A stretch of DNA of 64,000 nt from Ruegeria sp. 6PALISEP08 (GCF_001238295.1 NZ_LGXZ01000006.1:186001-250000); one strand, 5' to 3'; positions 26,610 through 36,050 are shown, counted from the stretch's first letter. Notes: a model not told the origin generated them from the sequence alone. A program made the numbers and translations.

Positions 26610-28898
26610 ATGAACAAGGCAATCACCGACGGCATCGTGTTCATGCCACCGCAATTTGCGAATGGCTTGACGGTCTGGTCTGCTGGAGACGGGACACCCG
26701 GCTCGCCCACCTATGGCGGGTCCGGCACCGGGGTTTTTGCACCGTCGGACGCGGATTTTGGCGGCTGTCTTGAGATTCTGAAGGTGAACACCACGCAGCA
26801 ACTGCGCTATATGGGGCAGACGCCGATCCTGCCGGGTTGCTATTTGCAGATCAAAGCCCGTGTCAAAGCGATTAGCGGCCCGCTGCCATCAGTGCGCATC
26901 GCCGCCTGGGCAGGCGGGGCGGGAGACGCACATGTGGCAGGTGTTGTAGAGCAAGGGCCAGCGACTCAGCTATCGGGTTATGGTTCTGTGCATGAGATCA
27001 CCGCGATTGTGGGCACCGGACAGCGCCCAGGCGTGGATATGCCTTGGGGGCTCGCTGCGCTGTACGGGCATTTCGGCGTGAACATCGAAGGGGCCAATGG
27101 TGCCTTGGTGCGTGTTGACGATCTTGAGATTACTGACGTCACCAATGTTTTTCTTCGTGAAATGATCAGTCTGGTGGACGTTCGGGATTATGGCGCCTTG
27201 GGTGACGGTGTTACGGACGATTCCGCTGCGTTTGAAGCGGCAGATCAGGCAGCTGGCGGTCGCCGTGTCTATGTTCCGCAGGGCACCTATCACCTTGCAG
27301 AAAACACCAGTATTGCTTCCGAGATGGAGTTCGAAGGCACCGTTACGATGCCGGATGACAAGATGCTGTTGCTGACCAAAGACTTCCATCTGCCCAGCTA
27401 TATCGCGGCCTTTGGAGATGAAGAGTCGGCGTTCAAAAAGGCGTTTCAGGCGCTGTTGAATAACTCGGATCATGAATCGCTGGATTTGGGTGGCCGCAAG
27501 ATTTCAGTAACGGCCCCGATCGATATGGCCGCAGCGGTTCCGAACAAACAAGGCGGTTTCTCGACCCGCCGGGTGATCCGAAACGGTCAATTCGATGTCA
27601 AAAGCAGCACGGCTTGGGATACCGAGACCTTCACATCGGTAGCGACCTATGATCCTTCGGACAACACCCGGCTGACCAACGTCGCCAATGTCGCGAACAT
27701 TCCCGTGGGATCTTTGGTACAGGGAAGCGGTGTCGGGCGCGAAATCTATGTGCGGTCAAAAAACATTGGGGCGGGCGAGATTATCCTGAACGCGCCTATC
27801 TATGATGCCTCGGGCACCCAGACTTTCACGTTTCACGCGTTCAAATACCTTCTGGACTTCAGCGGCTTTAACACGCTGCGCAAATTCGGCATGGAGCAGA
27901 TCGAATTCCAGTGCAACAGCCGGTGCAGCGGCATCCGTCTGGCGGCATCGGGCAGCACATTCCAACTGAAAGACTGTTTCGTCAGCCGCCCGAAGGATCG
28001 GGGTATCACCTCGATCGCGACAGGGTGCAAAGGGATGTTGATCGACAATTGTCAGTTCCTGTCGGCGGAAGAGTCTTTCCCCGTGACGGATCGGTCTTCG
28101 ATTGCGCTGAACACCAACTCAAATGACGTTAAGTTGCGGCACAATCAGGCGGTACGGTTCAAGCATTTTGCCGTATTGGGCGGCGACAACAACATGGTTC
28201 TTGGCAATCACTTTTTTCAGGGTGATGGCATTCCGCAGGGTGTTCGCACTGCTGGGCTGATCATGATCGGCACCTATAACAGTTCCACCATCGCCGAGAA
28301 CTATATCGACAACTGTTTTATCGAATGGACCAATGAACGGGACGCGTCACCCACCTATACCAGTGGGTTCTCGTTCAGTGCCATGAGCATCACGGACAAT
28401 ATCTTCTACTCAAGCCAGGCGCCGTCCTGGTTCAGCTTTCTCATTGTGCGCCCTTATGGGGCCGGGCATTTCTTGAACGGTTTGGCTGTGACCGGAAACA
28501 AATTTCGCGCCACAAGCGGTTGGATAGATCGGGCGGAAAGGGTGGGCACGTCATTTGCGGATCTGAACAACAACAGGCACACGAATGTGACGTTCCAGAA
28601 CAACACCTATCACGGTGTCACAAAAAAATCTGCGCATCCGTTGAGGATTCGTCACCAGCAGAACTCCGCGTCGAATTTTTGGATTATTCCTGCAAATGGA
28701 GAGCTGCAGTTTAACGGAAAAGCACGTAGCTGTGATGGAGTCACGATTGTTGACGGGATCTACGGTGTTTTCAATAATTTCGTTTTCGGCGTTCCTCATG
28801 TTGTGACCGAGCATGGATCTGCAGGTGAAAACTTGCTTTTGCGCTGGTCAGAACACGTCAGGGGTGAAGTGTCGGTTCTGATGCGAATGGAGAAGTAG
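26610..28898 (+). CDS. Right-handed beta-helix protein (pectate-lyase/GH28-related)
   Basis: The 762-residue protein has an N-terminal carbohydrate-binding-like region (about 1-185). The segment VDVRDYGALGDGVTDDSAAF follows, a hallmark of the pectate-lyase-3/GH28-related beta-helix. About 500 residues of Asn- and Gly-rich coils come after it. No signal peptide is visible. Such proteins are polysaccharide lyases or hydrolases, or phage tailspike-like depolymerases; no phage structural genes are nearby, so a cell-surface or secreted polysaccharide-modifying role is more likely. ATG 26610 follows GAGAAAGGG. A strong hairpin follows the stop. Confidence 0.8.
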   Translation: MNKAITDGIVFMPPQFANGLTVWSAGDGTPGSPTYGGSGTGVFAPSDADFGGCLEILKVNTTQQLRYMGQTPILPGCYLQIKARVKAISGPLPSVRIAAWAGGAGDAHVAGVVEQGPATQLSGYGSVHEITAIVGTGQRPGVDMPWGLAALYGHFGVNIEGANGALVRVDDLEITDVTNVFLREMISLVDVRDYGALGDGVTDDSAAFEAADQAAGGRRVYVPQGTYHLAENTSIASEMEFEGTVTMPDDKMLLLTKDFHLPSYIAAFGDEESAFKKAFQALLNNSDHESLDLGGRKISVTAPIDMAAAVPNKQGGFSTRRVIRNGQFDVKSSTAWDTETFTSVATYDPSDNTRLTNVANVANIPVGSLVQGSGVGREIYVRSKNIGAGEIILNAPIYDASGTQTFTFHAFKYLLDFSGFNTLRKFGMEQIEFQCNSRCSGIRLAASGSTFQLKDCFVSRPKDRGITSIATGCKGMLIDNCQFLSAEESFPVTDRSSIALNTNSNDVKLRHNQAVRFKHFAVLGGDNNMVLGNHFFQGDGIPQGVRTAGLIMIGTYNSSTIAENYIDNCFIEWTNERDASPTYTSGFSFSAMSITDNIFYSSQAPSWFSFLIVRPYGAGHFLNGLAVTGNKFRATSGWIDRAERVGTSFADLNNNRHTNVTFQNNTYHGVTKKSAHPLRIRHQQNSASNFWIIPANGELQFNGKARSCDGVTIVDGIYGVFNNFVFGVPHVVTEHGSAGENLLLRWSEHVRGEVSVLMRMEK

Positions 28899-28906
28899 CA
28901 CCAGGG

Positions 28907-28932
28907 CTGGCCACCCCACTAAGGGTGGCCAG
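28907..28932 (+). terminator. Hairpin terminator after the beta-helix gene
   Basis: CTGGCCACCC/GGGTGGCCAG forms a ten-pair stem with a six-base loop, 8 bases after the stop. The U tract is weak, with a TTCTTT run ten bases later. Confidence 0.6.
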
Positions 28933-29041
28933 TTCACCATTCTTTGCCAGAGGAAATTGATCATGATGCGTCATGCCGGCAGTAAATAGGCGACGTTTGT
29001 TTTCGGTGTGCTAAGCTGAGGAAAGCAAATGGAGAGTCCCG

Positions 29042-29368
29042 ATGCCGAAAATCGCTAAAAACGCCAGTGTTCAAACAGTTATCACAACCTTTGAAATGAC
29101 CCCGGGAACGTGTCAGGACCTGTTGGAGGCCCTGACAGATGCTTATGCCGAGTTCATCTCAAAGCAGCCGGGATTTGTGTCTGCAGGGCTGCATGTGAAC
29201 GACGCCCAAACGCGCATTGCCAACTATTCGCAGTGGGAGCGCCGCGAAGATTTTCTCGCCATGTTGCGGACGCCCGAAATGCGCGACCGCAACCGCAAGA
29301 TCAACGAATTGTGCAAAAGCTTTGAGCCGGTCATGTATGACGTGGCCGAGACATTCGGAAGTTCCTGA
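29042..29368 (+). CDS. Antibiotic biosynthesis monooxygenase-fold protein
   Basis: The 108-residue ferredoxin-like alpha/beta dimer belongs to the ABM superfamily. The typical order is seen: VITTFEMTPG, a helix with LLEALTDAYAEFISKQPGFVSAGLH, then NYSQWERREDFLAML. Such proteins are cofactor-free monooxygenases or haem-degrading or quinone-related enzymes; nothing indicates which. It is cytoplasmic and probably cotranscribed with the UspA gene 64 bases downstream. Confidence 0.82.
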   Translation: MPKIAKNASVQTVITTFEMTPGTCQDLLEALTDAYAEFISKQPGFVSAGLHVNDAQTRIANYSQWERREDFLAMLRTPEMRDRNRKINELCKSFEPVMYDVAETFGSS

Positions 29369-29432
29369 CCTGAATCAAAGCCTGTAGCATTTGTCTGTTT
29401 CACAGTTATCCTGCAAAACGGAGGCTCACGCT

Positions 29433-29840
29433 ATGTATCACAACATTCTTGTCCCTATCTCTTTTGATGCTGAAAGAGACACGTCCGGGCCTTTGAAGCT
29501 GGCCCAGCTTTTGGCCACGCCAGACGCACAGGTGACATTGCTGCATGTGGTCGAGCATATTCCGAATTATGCGATTTCGTATATGCCGCCCGAGTATCTC
29601 ACCGAAGCGCGCAAGGCGATTCAAGCGGAACTGGATGAGCTGGCATCTCAGTTGCCGAATGCACGTGGATTGGTGGTCGAAGGGCATTCCGGACGAACAA
29701 TTCTGGACTGGACCGAAGCCAACAATCCCGACTTGATCATTATGGCATCGCATCGGCCGGGGATGCAGGATCTGTTGCTGGGCTCGACTGCATCTCATGT
29801 CGTGCGGCATGCGGGGTGCGCGGTGCATGTGGTTCGCTGA
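29433..29840 (+). CDS. Universal stress protein (UspA family)
   Basis: The 135-residue single Usp domain begins MYHNILVPISFD. The nucleotide-binding signature is seen at the C-terminal end, with DLIIMASHRPGMQDLLLGSTASHVVRHAGCAVHVVR matching the G-2x-G-9x-G(S/T) ATP-binding pattern (GMQDLLLGST). It is a cytoplasmic stress-survival factor. The GGAGG site lies before ATG 29433. It converges on the HugZ-like gene with 3 bases between. Confidence 0.92.
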   Translation: MYHNILVPISFDAERDTSGPLKLAQLLATPDAQVTLLHVVEHIPNYAISYMPPEYLTEARKAIQAELDELASQLPNARGLVVEGHSGRTILDWTEANNPDLIIMASHRPGMQDLLLGSTASHVVRHAGCAVHVVR

Positions 29841-29843
29841 CCG

Positions 29844-30320
29844 TCAGAAATCCCCCGCTGTCAGACGATAGGCTTTGCCAAAACCGCCATTCAGTAACCC
29901 ATCCTTTATGGCGAACCTGACAAAGCTGAAATCTGCGAAATCGACGTATAGCTTTGCTTTGGGCCGCAGGCTCAGATACCGCTCGCGCAGCGGGGCATAG
30001 TCGGACATGTCCCGGTGTACCGGCCGTGCCACGGCATGAAGCGTCAGACGAGGATGCGTCAGCGGGTCGCCCTTCTCTTTGGGCTCTCCGACCAGAAGGG
30101 CGCAATTGGGATTGGCGTTCAGCGCGCGGGTGTGTTCAGCCAGAGAAGAGATCAGCGTGACGGGGCAGCCATCTGTATCCGTGGCCAGCGCGATGCGGGA
30201 CAGCGTCGGCAGAGTCGTTTCGGGCTGCAGAACGGCCAGCGCAGCGAACTGGGCCTGCTCAAGAAGCTCTCTGGCCTGCGCACGAGCGTCGCCGTCCGGG
30301 GTTTGATATGGATTGGTCAC
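29844..30320 (-). CDS. HugZ/PNPOx-like split-barrel protein
   Basis: The 158-residue FMN-binding split barrel is related to pyridoxamine-phosphate oxidases and HugZ haem-utilisation oxygenases. Visible are ARELLEQAQFAALAVL, the strand pair PTLSRIALATD and PVTLISSLAEHTRALNANP, the CALLVGEP strand, and a C-terminal FSFVRFAIKDGLLNGGFGKAYRL. A haem-degradation role is known for some relatives, while others have no ligand. GTG 30320 was selected because the longer frame (to 30452) adds non-conserved sequence and would overlap the divergent excalibur gene. Confidence 0.8.
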   Translation of the reverse strand: MTNPYQTPDGDARAQARELLEQAQFAALAVLQPETTLPTLSRIALATDTDGCPVTLISSLAEHTRALNANPNCALLVGEPKEKGDPLTHPRLTLHAVARPVHRDMSDYAPLRERYLSLRPKAKLYVDFADFSFVRFAIKDGLLNGGFGKAYRLTAGDF

Positions 30321-30441
30321 TGTGTCGGCAAGACCTCGGAATCTGGGTTTGGCAATCACACTAGAGGGCAAAACAGGGTCCCGCCAACCTTTCAGATCGA
30401 TTGCCTCGGCTTTGCCACATATCCATCGTAAAAGTCCGGAC

Positions 30442-30864
30442 ATGCTGTTCAAGAAGCCTACGCAGGATACGCCTGACCTGAACCCAAGATCGTCCAGACG
30501 CCATCAGCGGGCCGAGGCCACGCGCCGGCAGGCGTTGTCTCCGATACGTATCCTGACCATGGTTCTGTTGCTGCCTCTGACCACTGTACTGATCGCGGTG
30601 AGTGTTTTTATTCGACTGTCCGAGTACAATCGGGACGAGGCAGTGATCCATCTGATCGCCCTGGTAGGGTGCGATGCGACGCAGGCCATGGGGATCGGAC
30701 CTTTCCGGGAAGGGCAGCCAGGGTATCACACACGCAACGACCCGGATGGGGACGGGGTGGCCTGCGGCTTTGCCGAAGCGCCCGTCTCTCAGAGTACGCA
30801 ACCAGAGAACCGCCCAGAGCCGCAACAACGTTCTGTCGGCAACGCCAAATTCGTGCGCCCATAG
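30442..30864 (+). CDS. Membrane-anchored excalibur calcium-binding protein
   Basis: The 140-residue protein has a basic cytoplasmic N-terminus (about 40 residues), one membrane helix (ILTMVLLLPLTTVLIAVSVFI), and a periplasmic C-terminal excalibur domain. The calcium-binding loop DPDGDGVACG is preceded by the family cysteine (VGCDATQAMG). The domain is common in extracellular nucleases and surface proteins of bacteria; here there is no nuclease domain. ATG 30442 was chosen; the frame is open farther up without family sequence. Confidence 0.8.
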   Translation: MLFKKPTQDTPDLNPRSSRRHQRAEATRRQALSPIRILTMVLLLPLTTVLIAVSVFIRLSEYNRDEAVIHLIALVGCDATQAMGIGPFREGQPGYHTRNDPDGDGVACGFAEAPVSQSTQPENRPEPQQRSVGNAKFVRP

Positions 30865-30882
30865 CGGATAACGCAAACGTAT

Positions 30883-31311
30883 TCAGGATAGCTGCGCGCC
30901 TGCACACGTGCGAAAAATACGCACCTGCGGCGCTGCGTCGTTCAGAGGAAACTCTGCGATCCCGTCTTGCGTGAACGCATAGGCGACCCGGTTGTGCTCC
31001 AACCCATCCAGCACATTGCCAAAGCCGGTATCCGTCACCGTCAACGCGGATCCTCCGTCGGACAAGACATGGCGTGGGGTGGCGATTTCGATGGGGTTTG
31101 GTCCTTCGAAACGCATCGCAAACCACGGGGATTGGGCCCACATCTGATCCTTTCGAGTGACCGTCACCGTATAGAGCGGTGCGGACGGGTCATAGGTCAG
31201 GAAAATCGTTGCCGCACCTGTGTCGTGCGACAGCGTGCAGATATCGCCCACCGTCGCCTCCCACGCGGAGGCCGGGGTGGCAAGGATCAAAGAGGTCAGA
31301 ATTGCGCGCAT
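30883..31311 (-). CDS. Exported hypothetical protein
   Basis: The 142-residue protein has a signal peptide (MRAILTSLILATPASAWEA) and a beta-rich mature part containing two cysteines (DICTLSH and FRTCAG) that could pair in the periplasm. It resembles the small exported unknown proteins frequent in Rhodobacteraceae; I recognise no domain. ATG 31311 starts the signal peptide; the longer frame to 31452 is unlikely. Confidence 0.65.
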   Translation of the reverse strand: MRAILTSLILATPASAWEATVGDICTLSHDTGAATIFLTYDPSAPLYTVTVTRKDQMWAQSPWFAMRFEGPNPIEIATPRHVLSDGGSALTVTDTGFGNVLDGLEHNRVAYAFTQDGIAEFPLNDAAPQVRIFRTCAGAQLS

Positions 31312-31531
31312 GGGTGGGGATGTAGCCGCCGAACAGGGCAAGACAAGGTCCGGGGCTCCCACGGCGCAACCCTGAAGTGTCAGCTGCTTGGGCGCAGTGA
31401 GGCGCGTGGTTGAAAATACCTGCAAATCCCACGTATCAATGCGAGATATCAAGTCGCTGTGCTAGGGTGCGCGCGGCGCGGTCGTTCCGGTCGCGTCCCA
31501 TGGCAATTTCGCCAGACGAGGGAGGAAAGTA

Positions 31532-31822
31532 ATGTTTGCACGTATTACCCAATTCAAGATGAAGCCCGGCACGCGCGAGGCGGCGACCGCGAAAATGAAC
31601 GCTTTGAAATCCGAGATCATGGGCATGCCCGGTATACACAGCTTTACCAACGTGATGAACGAGGACGGGTCGGGCTATGTGATTTCGGTGGTCGAAAGCG
31701 AAGCGACCTCGAACGCAAACGCGCCCAAAGTGGCCGAGCTGTGGGGTCATTTCGCCGAATTCATGGAAGGTCCGCCGACACCGGTTGGGTACGACGTGGT
31801 TGCGCATTGGGATAAGGGTTGA
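31532..31822 (+). CDS. ABM-superfamily small protein
   Basis: The 96-residue protein has an ABM/dimeric alpha-beta barrel-like fold: MFARITQFKMKPG, then a helix (AATAKMNALKSEIMGMPG), HSFTNVMNEDGSGYVISVVES, and a final helix. This matches stress-responsive A/B-barrel or monooxygenase-like proteins of unknown function. The ribosome site GAGGGAGGAAAG is excellent. A strong terminator follows. The protein is probably homodimeric and cytoplasmic. Confidence 0.78.
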   Translation: MFARITQFKMKPGTREAATAKMNALKSEIMGMPGIHSFTNVMNEDGSGYVISVVESEATSNANAPKVAELWGHFAEFMEGPPTPVGYDVVAHWDKG

Positions 31823-31828
31823 ACGGCT

Positions 31829-31847
31829 GGGCGGGATATTCCCGCCC
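31829..31847 (+). terminator. Rho-independent terminator
   Basis: A GGGCGGGA/TCCCGCCC stem with a three-base loop, 6 bases after the stop, is followed by CTCTTT. Confidence 0.7.
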
Positions 31848-31970
31848 ACCTCTTTACAAAAGAAACCACGACAGGTCCTCGGTCAGCACCAAGCGGGTGC
31901 CACGCACCAATTGGGTGGCGCTTTGAATTCATGCGAGCTGGGCTGCACGTTTGAAGTGTGAATGCAGCGT

Positions 31971-32038
31971 GTAGGATGGGTGATTTCACCCATCGTTGGG
32001 TGGGCGTCAGAAAAGATGGGTGCGAGCGCCCATACTAC
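31971..32038. repeat. Intergenic palindromic repeat, copy 2
   Basis: This 68-bp element is bounded by GTAGGATGGG and CCCATACTAC (one mismatch in the 10-bp terminal inverted repeat). The inner hairpins are ATGGGTGATTTCACCCAT and ATGGGCGC-like GATGGGTGCGAGCGCCCAT. It shares ends and architecture with the copy at 15880-15960. The nearest gene upstream of the AT-rich module begins at 32130. The 307-base gap 31823-32129 holds nothing else I can support. Confidence 0.7.
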
Positions 32039-32129
32039 GCTTGCCAAATTGTTGAATGTTCTACAACTCCTTGAGGTCAATTGGGTTTTATGCATAAGTT
32101 GCGACAGTTTTTTAGAGCCGCGCGTTTTG

Positions 32130-32606
32130 ATGTCCCAGAAAGAACTAGCGTTTGAGATTGCATACACTCAGTTGCGTTCGCAAAAGGAAGATTTAAGGAA
32201 CGCTCGAAACCAAGCGGGCATGGCTGCCGCAATGACTGGTTTGGTTGGAACTGTTTTCGCCGGGCTAGTTGACCTCGAGAATGTTATTGGAAGTGATGGC
32301 TTCGTCATTTTGTCAATAAGTTTCAAATTTTGGTTAGTTATCATTACGTTCTCACTATCGTTGTATTTTGCTGCAATGGTCAGTGTTGCTCAGAGAACAT
32401 GCCACTTTGAGCTCAATCCGACTTGGGTGTTGGACCGTGAAGTGGCAATGGAAGCTGTTGAGGAAACCAAGGCACAACTAGCCAGAGACTGTGATGCATT
32501 TTTTGATGAGAATGAGAAAGTCATCTTGGAGGCACGTATGAACCTGTGGCGTGCCGTTGTACTAGGATGCGCACAGATTCCAGCGTGGCTGTTGAATTTA
32601 GTATAA
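32130..32606 (+). CDS. AT-rich hypothetical 2-3 TM protein
   Basis: The 158-residue protein has an N-terminal amphipathic helix (MSQKELAFEIAYTQLRSQK) and two close membrane segments (about residues 30-48 and 57-78). An acidic cytoplasmic helix follows (VAMEAVEETKAQLARDCDAF), with a hydrophobic tail. The N-terminal helix plus two-TM design resembles 2TM effector-like membrane proteins, but no family can be assigned. It is much more AT-rich than the neighbours. It ends 11 bases before the next small ORF, forming a probable two-gene unit. Confidence 0.65.
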   Translation: MSQKELAFEIAYTQLRSQKEDLRNARNQAGMAAAMTGLVGTVFAGLVDLENVIGSDGFVILSISFKFWLVIITFSLSLYFAAMVSVAQRTCHFELNPTWVLDREVAMEAVEETKAQLARDCDAFFDENEKVILEARMNLWRAVVLGCAQIPAWLLNLV

Positions 32607-32617
32607 AGGGCAAAGTA

Positions 32618-32785
32618 ATGGCGAAAAAACCATCTTCGGGAAAACCTAGTGTATCGTCCGGCAAAGGATCAAAGCGAGATTCTTCGTCACCTCAGTCAAT
32701 TAATGAGAGTGGGCAAAGTCAAGGCAGCAACTCAAGCCAAAACACTGGCTCCGGAAAACCCACTACTCGAGGTAAGGACAAGTGA
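32618..32785 (+). CDS. Small Ser/Lys/Gly-rich protein
   Basis: The 55-residue ORF begins MAKKPSSGKP and consists almost only of Ser, Lys, Gly, Gln, Asn and Thr; it is basic and predicted disordered. AAAGGG lies 7 bases before the ATG. It directly follows the AT-rich membrane-protein gene, which suggests a functional pair. A short basic disordered peptide could bind nucleic acid or the partner, but there is no direct evidence. Confidence 0.45.
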   Translation: MAKKPSSGKPSVSSGKGSKRDSSSPQSINESGQSQGSNSSQNTGSGKPTTRGKDK

Positions 32786-32833
32786 ACTAACTGAGTAAGC
32801 AAAAGCTATTCGTCAGGCATTCGGAGGATGAAA

Positions 32834-35020
32834 TCACCTTTTCCTCCGCTTCACATTCCCACCCCGCTGCCCCGGTCGCCCAGCCGTTGACCGACCGCGT
32901 GACTTCACCGCATCCTCCGAGGCTTTCTCGACCGCCCATTGGCGCGCCATGGGGTCGTCGGCGATGGCCAGATCAACTGCTTCCAGACGTTTGATCTCAT
33001 CCCGGATATTGGCGGCCTCTTCGAACTCCAGGTTCTCGGCGGCTTTGCGCATCTTGTCGCGCAGGCCGTCCAGATGCGCCTCGAGATTGGCGCCGTGCAT
33101 CGGTTTGTCGATGGTGGCGGTAACGCGGTTCATGTCGACGTCGCCCTGATAGAGACCGGCCAGAACGTCCTCGACGTTCTTCTTCACCGTGGCGGGCGTA
33201 ATGCCGTGTTCCTCGTTATAGGCGACCTGCTTGGCGCGACGGCGGTTGGTTTCATTCAGTGCGCGCTCCATGCTGCCGGTGATCTTGTCGGCATACATGA
33301 TCACCCGCCCATCGGCGTTCCGCGCGGCGCGGCCGATGGTTTGCACCAGAGAGGTTTCCGATCGCAGGAAGCCCTCTTTGTCGGCGTCCAGAATGGCGAC
33401 CAGCCCGCATTCGGGAATGTCGAGGCCTTCGCGCAGCAGGTTGATGCCGATCAGCACGTCGAAAGCCCCCAATCGCAGGTCGCGCAGAATCTCGATGCGT
33501 TCCAGCGTGTCGATGTCCGAGTGCATATAGCGGACCTTGATGCCCTGTTCGTGCAGGTATTCGGTAAGGTCCTCGGCCATGCGTTTGGTCAACGTGGTGA
33601 CCAGCGTGCGGTATCCGTCAGCGGCGACTTTGCGCACCTCGTCCAGCAGGTCGTCCACCTGCATGCTGACAGGGCGGATTTCAACCTCGGGGTCCAGCAG
33701 GCCGGTAGGGCGGATCACCTGTTCGGTGAAAACGCCTCCGGTCTGCTCGATCTCCCATTTCGCCGGGGTGGCCGAGACGAAGACGGATTGGGGGCGCATG
33801 GCGTCCCATTCCTCGAACTTCAAAGGTCGGTTGTCCATGCAGGACGGCAGGCGGAACCCGTGTTCGGCCAGCGTGAACTTGCGCCGATAGTCGCCGCGAT
33901 ACATGCCACCGATCTGCGGCACGCTGACGTGGGATTCGTCGGCAAAGACAATGGCGTTGTCAGGGATGAATTCGAACAGGGTGGGCGGCGGTTCACCGGG
34001 TGCACGACCGGTCAGATAGCGCGAATAGTTCTCGATCCCGTTGCAGACGCCGGTGGCCTCGAGCATTTCCAGATCGAAATTGGTGCGCTGTTCCAGGCGC
34101 TGGGCCTCCAGCAACTTGCCTTCGCCCACCAATTGGTCGAGGCGCATCCGCAGTTCCTTTTTGATGCCGATAATCGCCTGCTGCATCGTGGGCTTTGGCG
34201 TCACATAGTGCGAGTTGGCGTAGACGCGCACCTGCTCCATCGTGGCCGCGCGTTCACCAGTCAGAGGATCGAATTCGGTGATGGCCTCCAGTTCCTCGCC
34301 AAAGAACGACAGCTTCCAGGCGCGGTCCTCAAGGTGGGCGGGCCAGATCTCCAGTGAATCGCCGCGCACCCGGAACGATCCGCGCTGAAACGCCTGATCG
34401 TTTCGGCGGTATTGCTGGGCGACCAGATCAGCCATCACCTGCCGCTGGTCGTATTCTTTGCCGACCTTCAGGTCCTGCGTCATCGCCCCATAGGTTTCGA
34501 CCGAGCCAATACCGTAAATGCACGACACTGACGCCACGATGATCACATCGTCCCGTTCCAGCAGTGACCGCGTGGCCGAGTGGCGCATGCGGTCGATCTG
34601 TTCGTTGATCTGCGATTCTTTTTCTATGTACGTGTCGGACCGCGCGACATAGGCCTCGGGCTGGTAGTAGTCGTAGTAAGAGACGAAATACTCGACAGAG
34701 TTCTCGGGGAAGAAACCTTTGAATTCGCCGTATAGCTGCGCCGCCAGCGTCTTGTTGGGCGCAAGGATGATCGCCGGGCGCTGGGTTTCCTCGATCACCT
34801 TGGCCATTGTAAAGGTCTTGCCCGTTCCGGTCGCACCCAACAAAACCTGTTCACGTTCGCCGTCCAGCACGCCGCTGGTCAATTCTTTGATCGCTGTCGG
34901 TTGGTCACCAGCGGGGGCAAACTCTGTATGCATGACAAACTGCTTGCCGCCTTCCAGTTTCAGGCGTGCGCGCACATCTTCGGTTGTCATTTGGGTCTTG
35001 TCGGAATGGGCGTATGGCAT
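32834..35020 (-). CDS. uvrB: UvrABC excinuclease subunit B
   Basis: UvrB is the damage-verification helicase of nucleotide excision repair. In 728 residues it shows Walker A GATGTGKT, the beta-hairpin [15 protein letters not shown] that clamps DNA, the DEAD-box-like FADESHVS, helicase motif VI ([13 protein letters not shown]), and the C-terminal UVR motif ([17 protein letters not shown]) that recruits UvrC. The tail is basic and Gly/Arg-rich ([19 protein letters not shown]), longer than in E. coli. A LexA box was not seen upstream. Confidence 0.97.
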   Translation of the reverse strand: MPYAHSDKTQMTTEDVRARLKLEGGKQFVMHTEFAPAGDQPTAIKELTSGVLDGEREQVLLGATGTGKTFTMAKVIEETQRPAIILAPNKTLAAQLYGEFKGFFPENSVEYFVSYYDYYQPEAYVARSDTYIEKESQINEQIDRMRHSATRSLLERDDVIIVASVSCIYGIGSVETYGAMTQDLKVGKEYDQRQVMADLVAQQYRRNDQAFQRGSFRVRGDSLEIWPAHLEDRAWKLSFFGEELEAITEFDPLTGERAATMEQVRVYANSHYVTPKPTMQQAIIGIKKELRMRLDQLVGEGKLLEAQRLEQRTNFDLEMLEATGVCNGIENYSRYLTGRAPGEPPPTLFEFIPDNAIVFADESHVSVPQIGGMYRGDYRRKFTLAEHGFRLPSCMDNRPLKFEEWDAMRPQSVFVSATPAKWEIEQTGGVFTEQVIRPTGLLDPEVEIRPVSMQVDDLLDEVRKVAADGYRTLVTTLTKRMAEDLTEYLHEQGIKVRYMHSDIDTLERIEILRDLRLGAFDVLIGINLLREGLDIPECGLVAILDADKEGFLRSETSLVQTIGRAARNADGRVIMYADKITGSMERALNETNRRRAKQVAYNEEHGITPATVKKNVEDVLAGLYQGDVDMNRVTATIDKPMHGANLEAHLDGLRDKMRKAAENLEFEEAANIRDEIKRLEAVDLAIADDPMARQWAVEKASEDAVKSRGRSTAGRPGQRGGNVKRRKR

Positions 35021-35101
35021 GGGCAGGCTCCGGGTCAGACCCCTACATTTGTTCTTATTTTGTCCAACTGCAAGGGCTGATCCGGTACGAAATCCTCAGA
35101 T

Positions 35102-35581
35102 TCAATAATAGGCGGGCTGCGCTTCCGGAATGATATCAGAACTCACCTTGTCGGCTAGCGCCTTCAGGTTGCCGTCGAGAACTCTGGACATCATCATTTT
35201 CATCAGGCTTTGCCCCATAAGCCAGCCGAGAGGGCCATATTTCACGGTATAATCCATGCTCCAGGTCACTCGGGTTCGGGTCTGTGCCAGTGGTTCGATG
35301 GCAATAGCGGCGTGCGCTTCGATCAAGGGCATCGCCGACATCTCGGACAAGCGCACAGTGTAACCTCGGTTGGGGTCCCATTTGGTCACTTCTTCAACCA
35401 AAGAAGTTCCGTTCTCAAAATAACAGCGCCGCCTTGATCCAATGCCAGTGGCACCATAGGTCAGGGCCTCCACTTGCGCGATCTGCGGCGCAATCTCGTC
35501 AATCTGTATGAACCGGCTGAGTATCGCCCAGATTCTCTCAGGGTTCGCGTCGATTTCGAGGCTGCGTTCATGGTGGATCAT
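35102..35581 (-). CDS. SRPBCC-fold protein (polyketide cyclase/dehydrase-like)
   Basis: The 159-residue helix-grip (START/Bet v1-like) protein has a hydrophobic pocket. Signs are MIHHERSLEIDANPERIWAIL at the N-terminus, a central GIGSRRRCYFENGT strand pair, TWSMDYTVKYGPLGWLMGQ and a long C-terminal helix. The family binds lipids or small hydrophobic molecules. Function here is unknown. ATG 35581 precedes the conserved N-terminus; the frame continues to 35740. Confidence 0.75.
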   Translation of the reverse strand: MIHHERSLEIDANPERIWAILSRFIQIDEIAPQIAQVEALTYGATGIGSRRRCYFENGTSLVEEVTKWDPNRGYTVRLSEMSAMPLIEAHAAIAIEPLAQTRTRVTWSMDYTVKYGPLGWLMGQSLMKMMMSRVLDGNLKALADKVSSDIIPEAQPAYY

Positions 35582-35738
35582 CTGTCTATTCCTTCGGCTG
35601 ATCTTTGAGCGATCATAGGTGGACCTAATGTCAGTTTCTGACATCAGCTCGCTGGAACCTGCCGCGACAATTGCAATCTTGCCCCCGGGCGCGCTCTGAC
35701 GCATAAACAGCTCAGCCAAGTGAGTACGGAGAGGCGAC

Positions 35739-36050
35739 ATGCGCGCACGGATTTACCAGCCTTCGCGAAACGCGATGACCTCGGGGATGGCCAAAACCCG
35801 CAAATGGGTTCTGGAATATGCCCCGTCCTCGGCGCGTGAGGTTGACCCGCTGATGGGCTGGACCTCTTCCAATGACACGCAAACTCAGATTCGCCTGAAA
35901 TTCGACACCAAGAAAGAGGCGCTGGATTACGCCAAGGACAATGGTATCGACGCTCAGGTCAGTGAGCCGCACAAGCGCAAACCCAACTTGCGCACGCGAG
36001 GCTACGGCGAGAATTTCGCCACGGACCGGCGCGGCCCCTGGACTCACTGA
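35739..36050 (+). CDS. Complex I accessory subunit, NDUFS4-like (ETC_C1_NDUFA4)
   Basis: The 103-residue protein matches the 18-kDa accessory subunit of NADH:ubiquinone oxidoreductase (NDUFS4/AQDQ) kept in alphaproteobacteria. It has [27 protein letters not shown] at the N-terminus, [14 protein letters not shown] (the segment contacting the NADH-binding module) and [17 protein letters not shown]. Its genes are usually outside the nuo operon, as here. The GNAT gene follows directly: the stop and the next ATG are adjacent. Confidence 0.92.
   Translation: MRARIYQPSRNAMTSGMAKTRKWVLEYAPSSAREVDPLMGWTSSNDTQTQIRLKFDTKKEALDYAKDNGIDAQVSEPHKRKPNLRTRGYGENFATDRRGPWTH

Noticed and set aside
26610-28898. 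Beta-helix protein as part of a prophage (tailspike)
   Set aside because: No phage structural, integrase or lysis gene is near; neighbours are housekeeping.
32939-34357. 472-residue + strand ORF antisense to uvrB
   Set aside because: It lies wholly within uvrB on the other strand and has no recognisable domain; a long open frame here is due to high GC codon bias.
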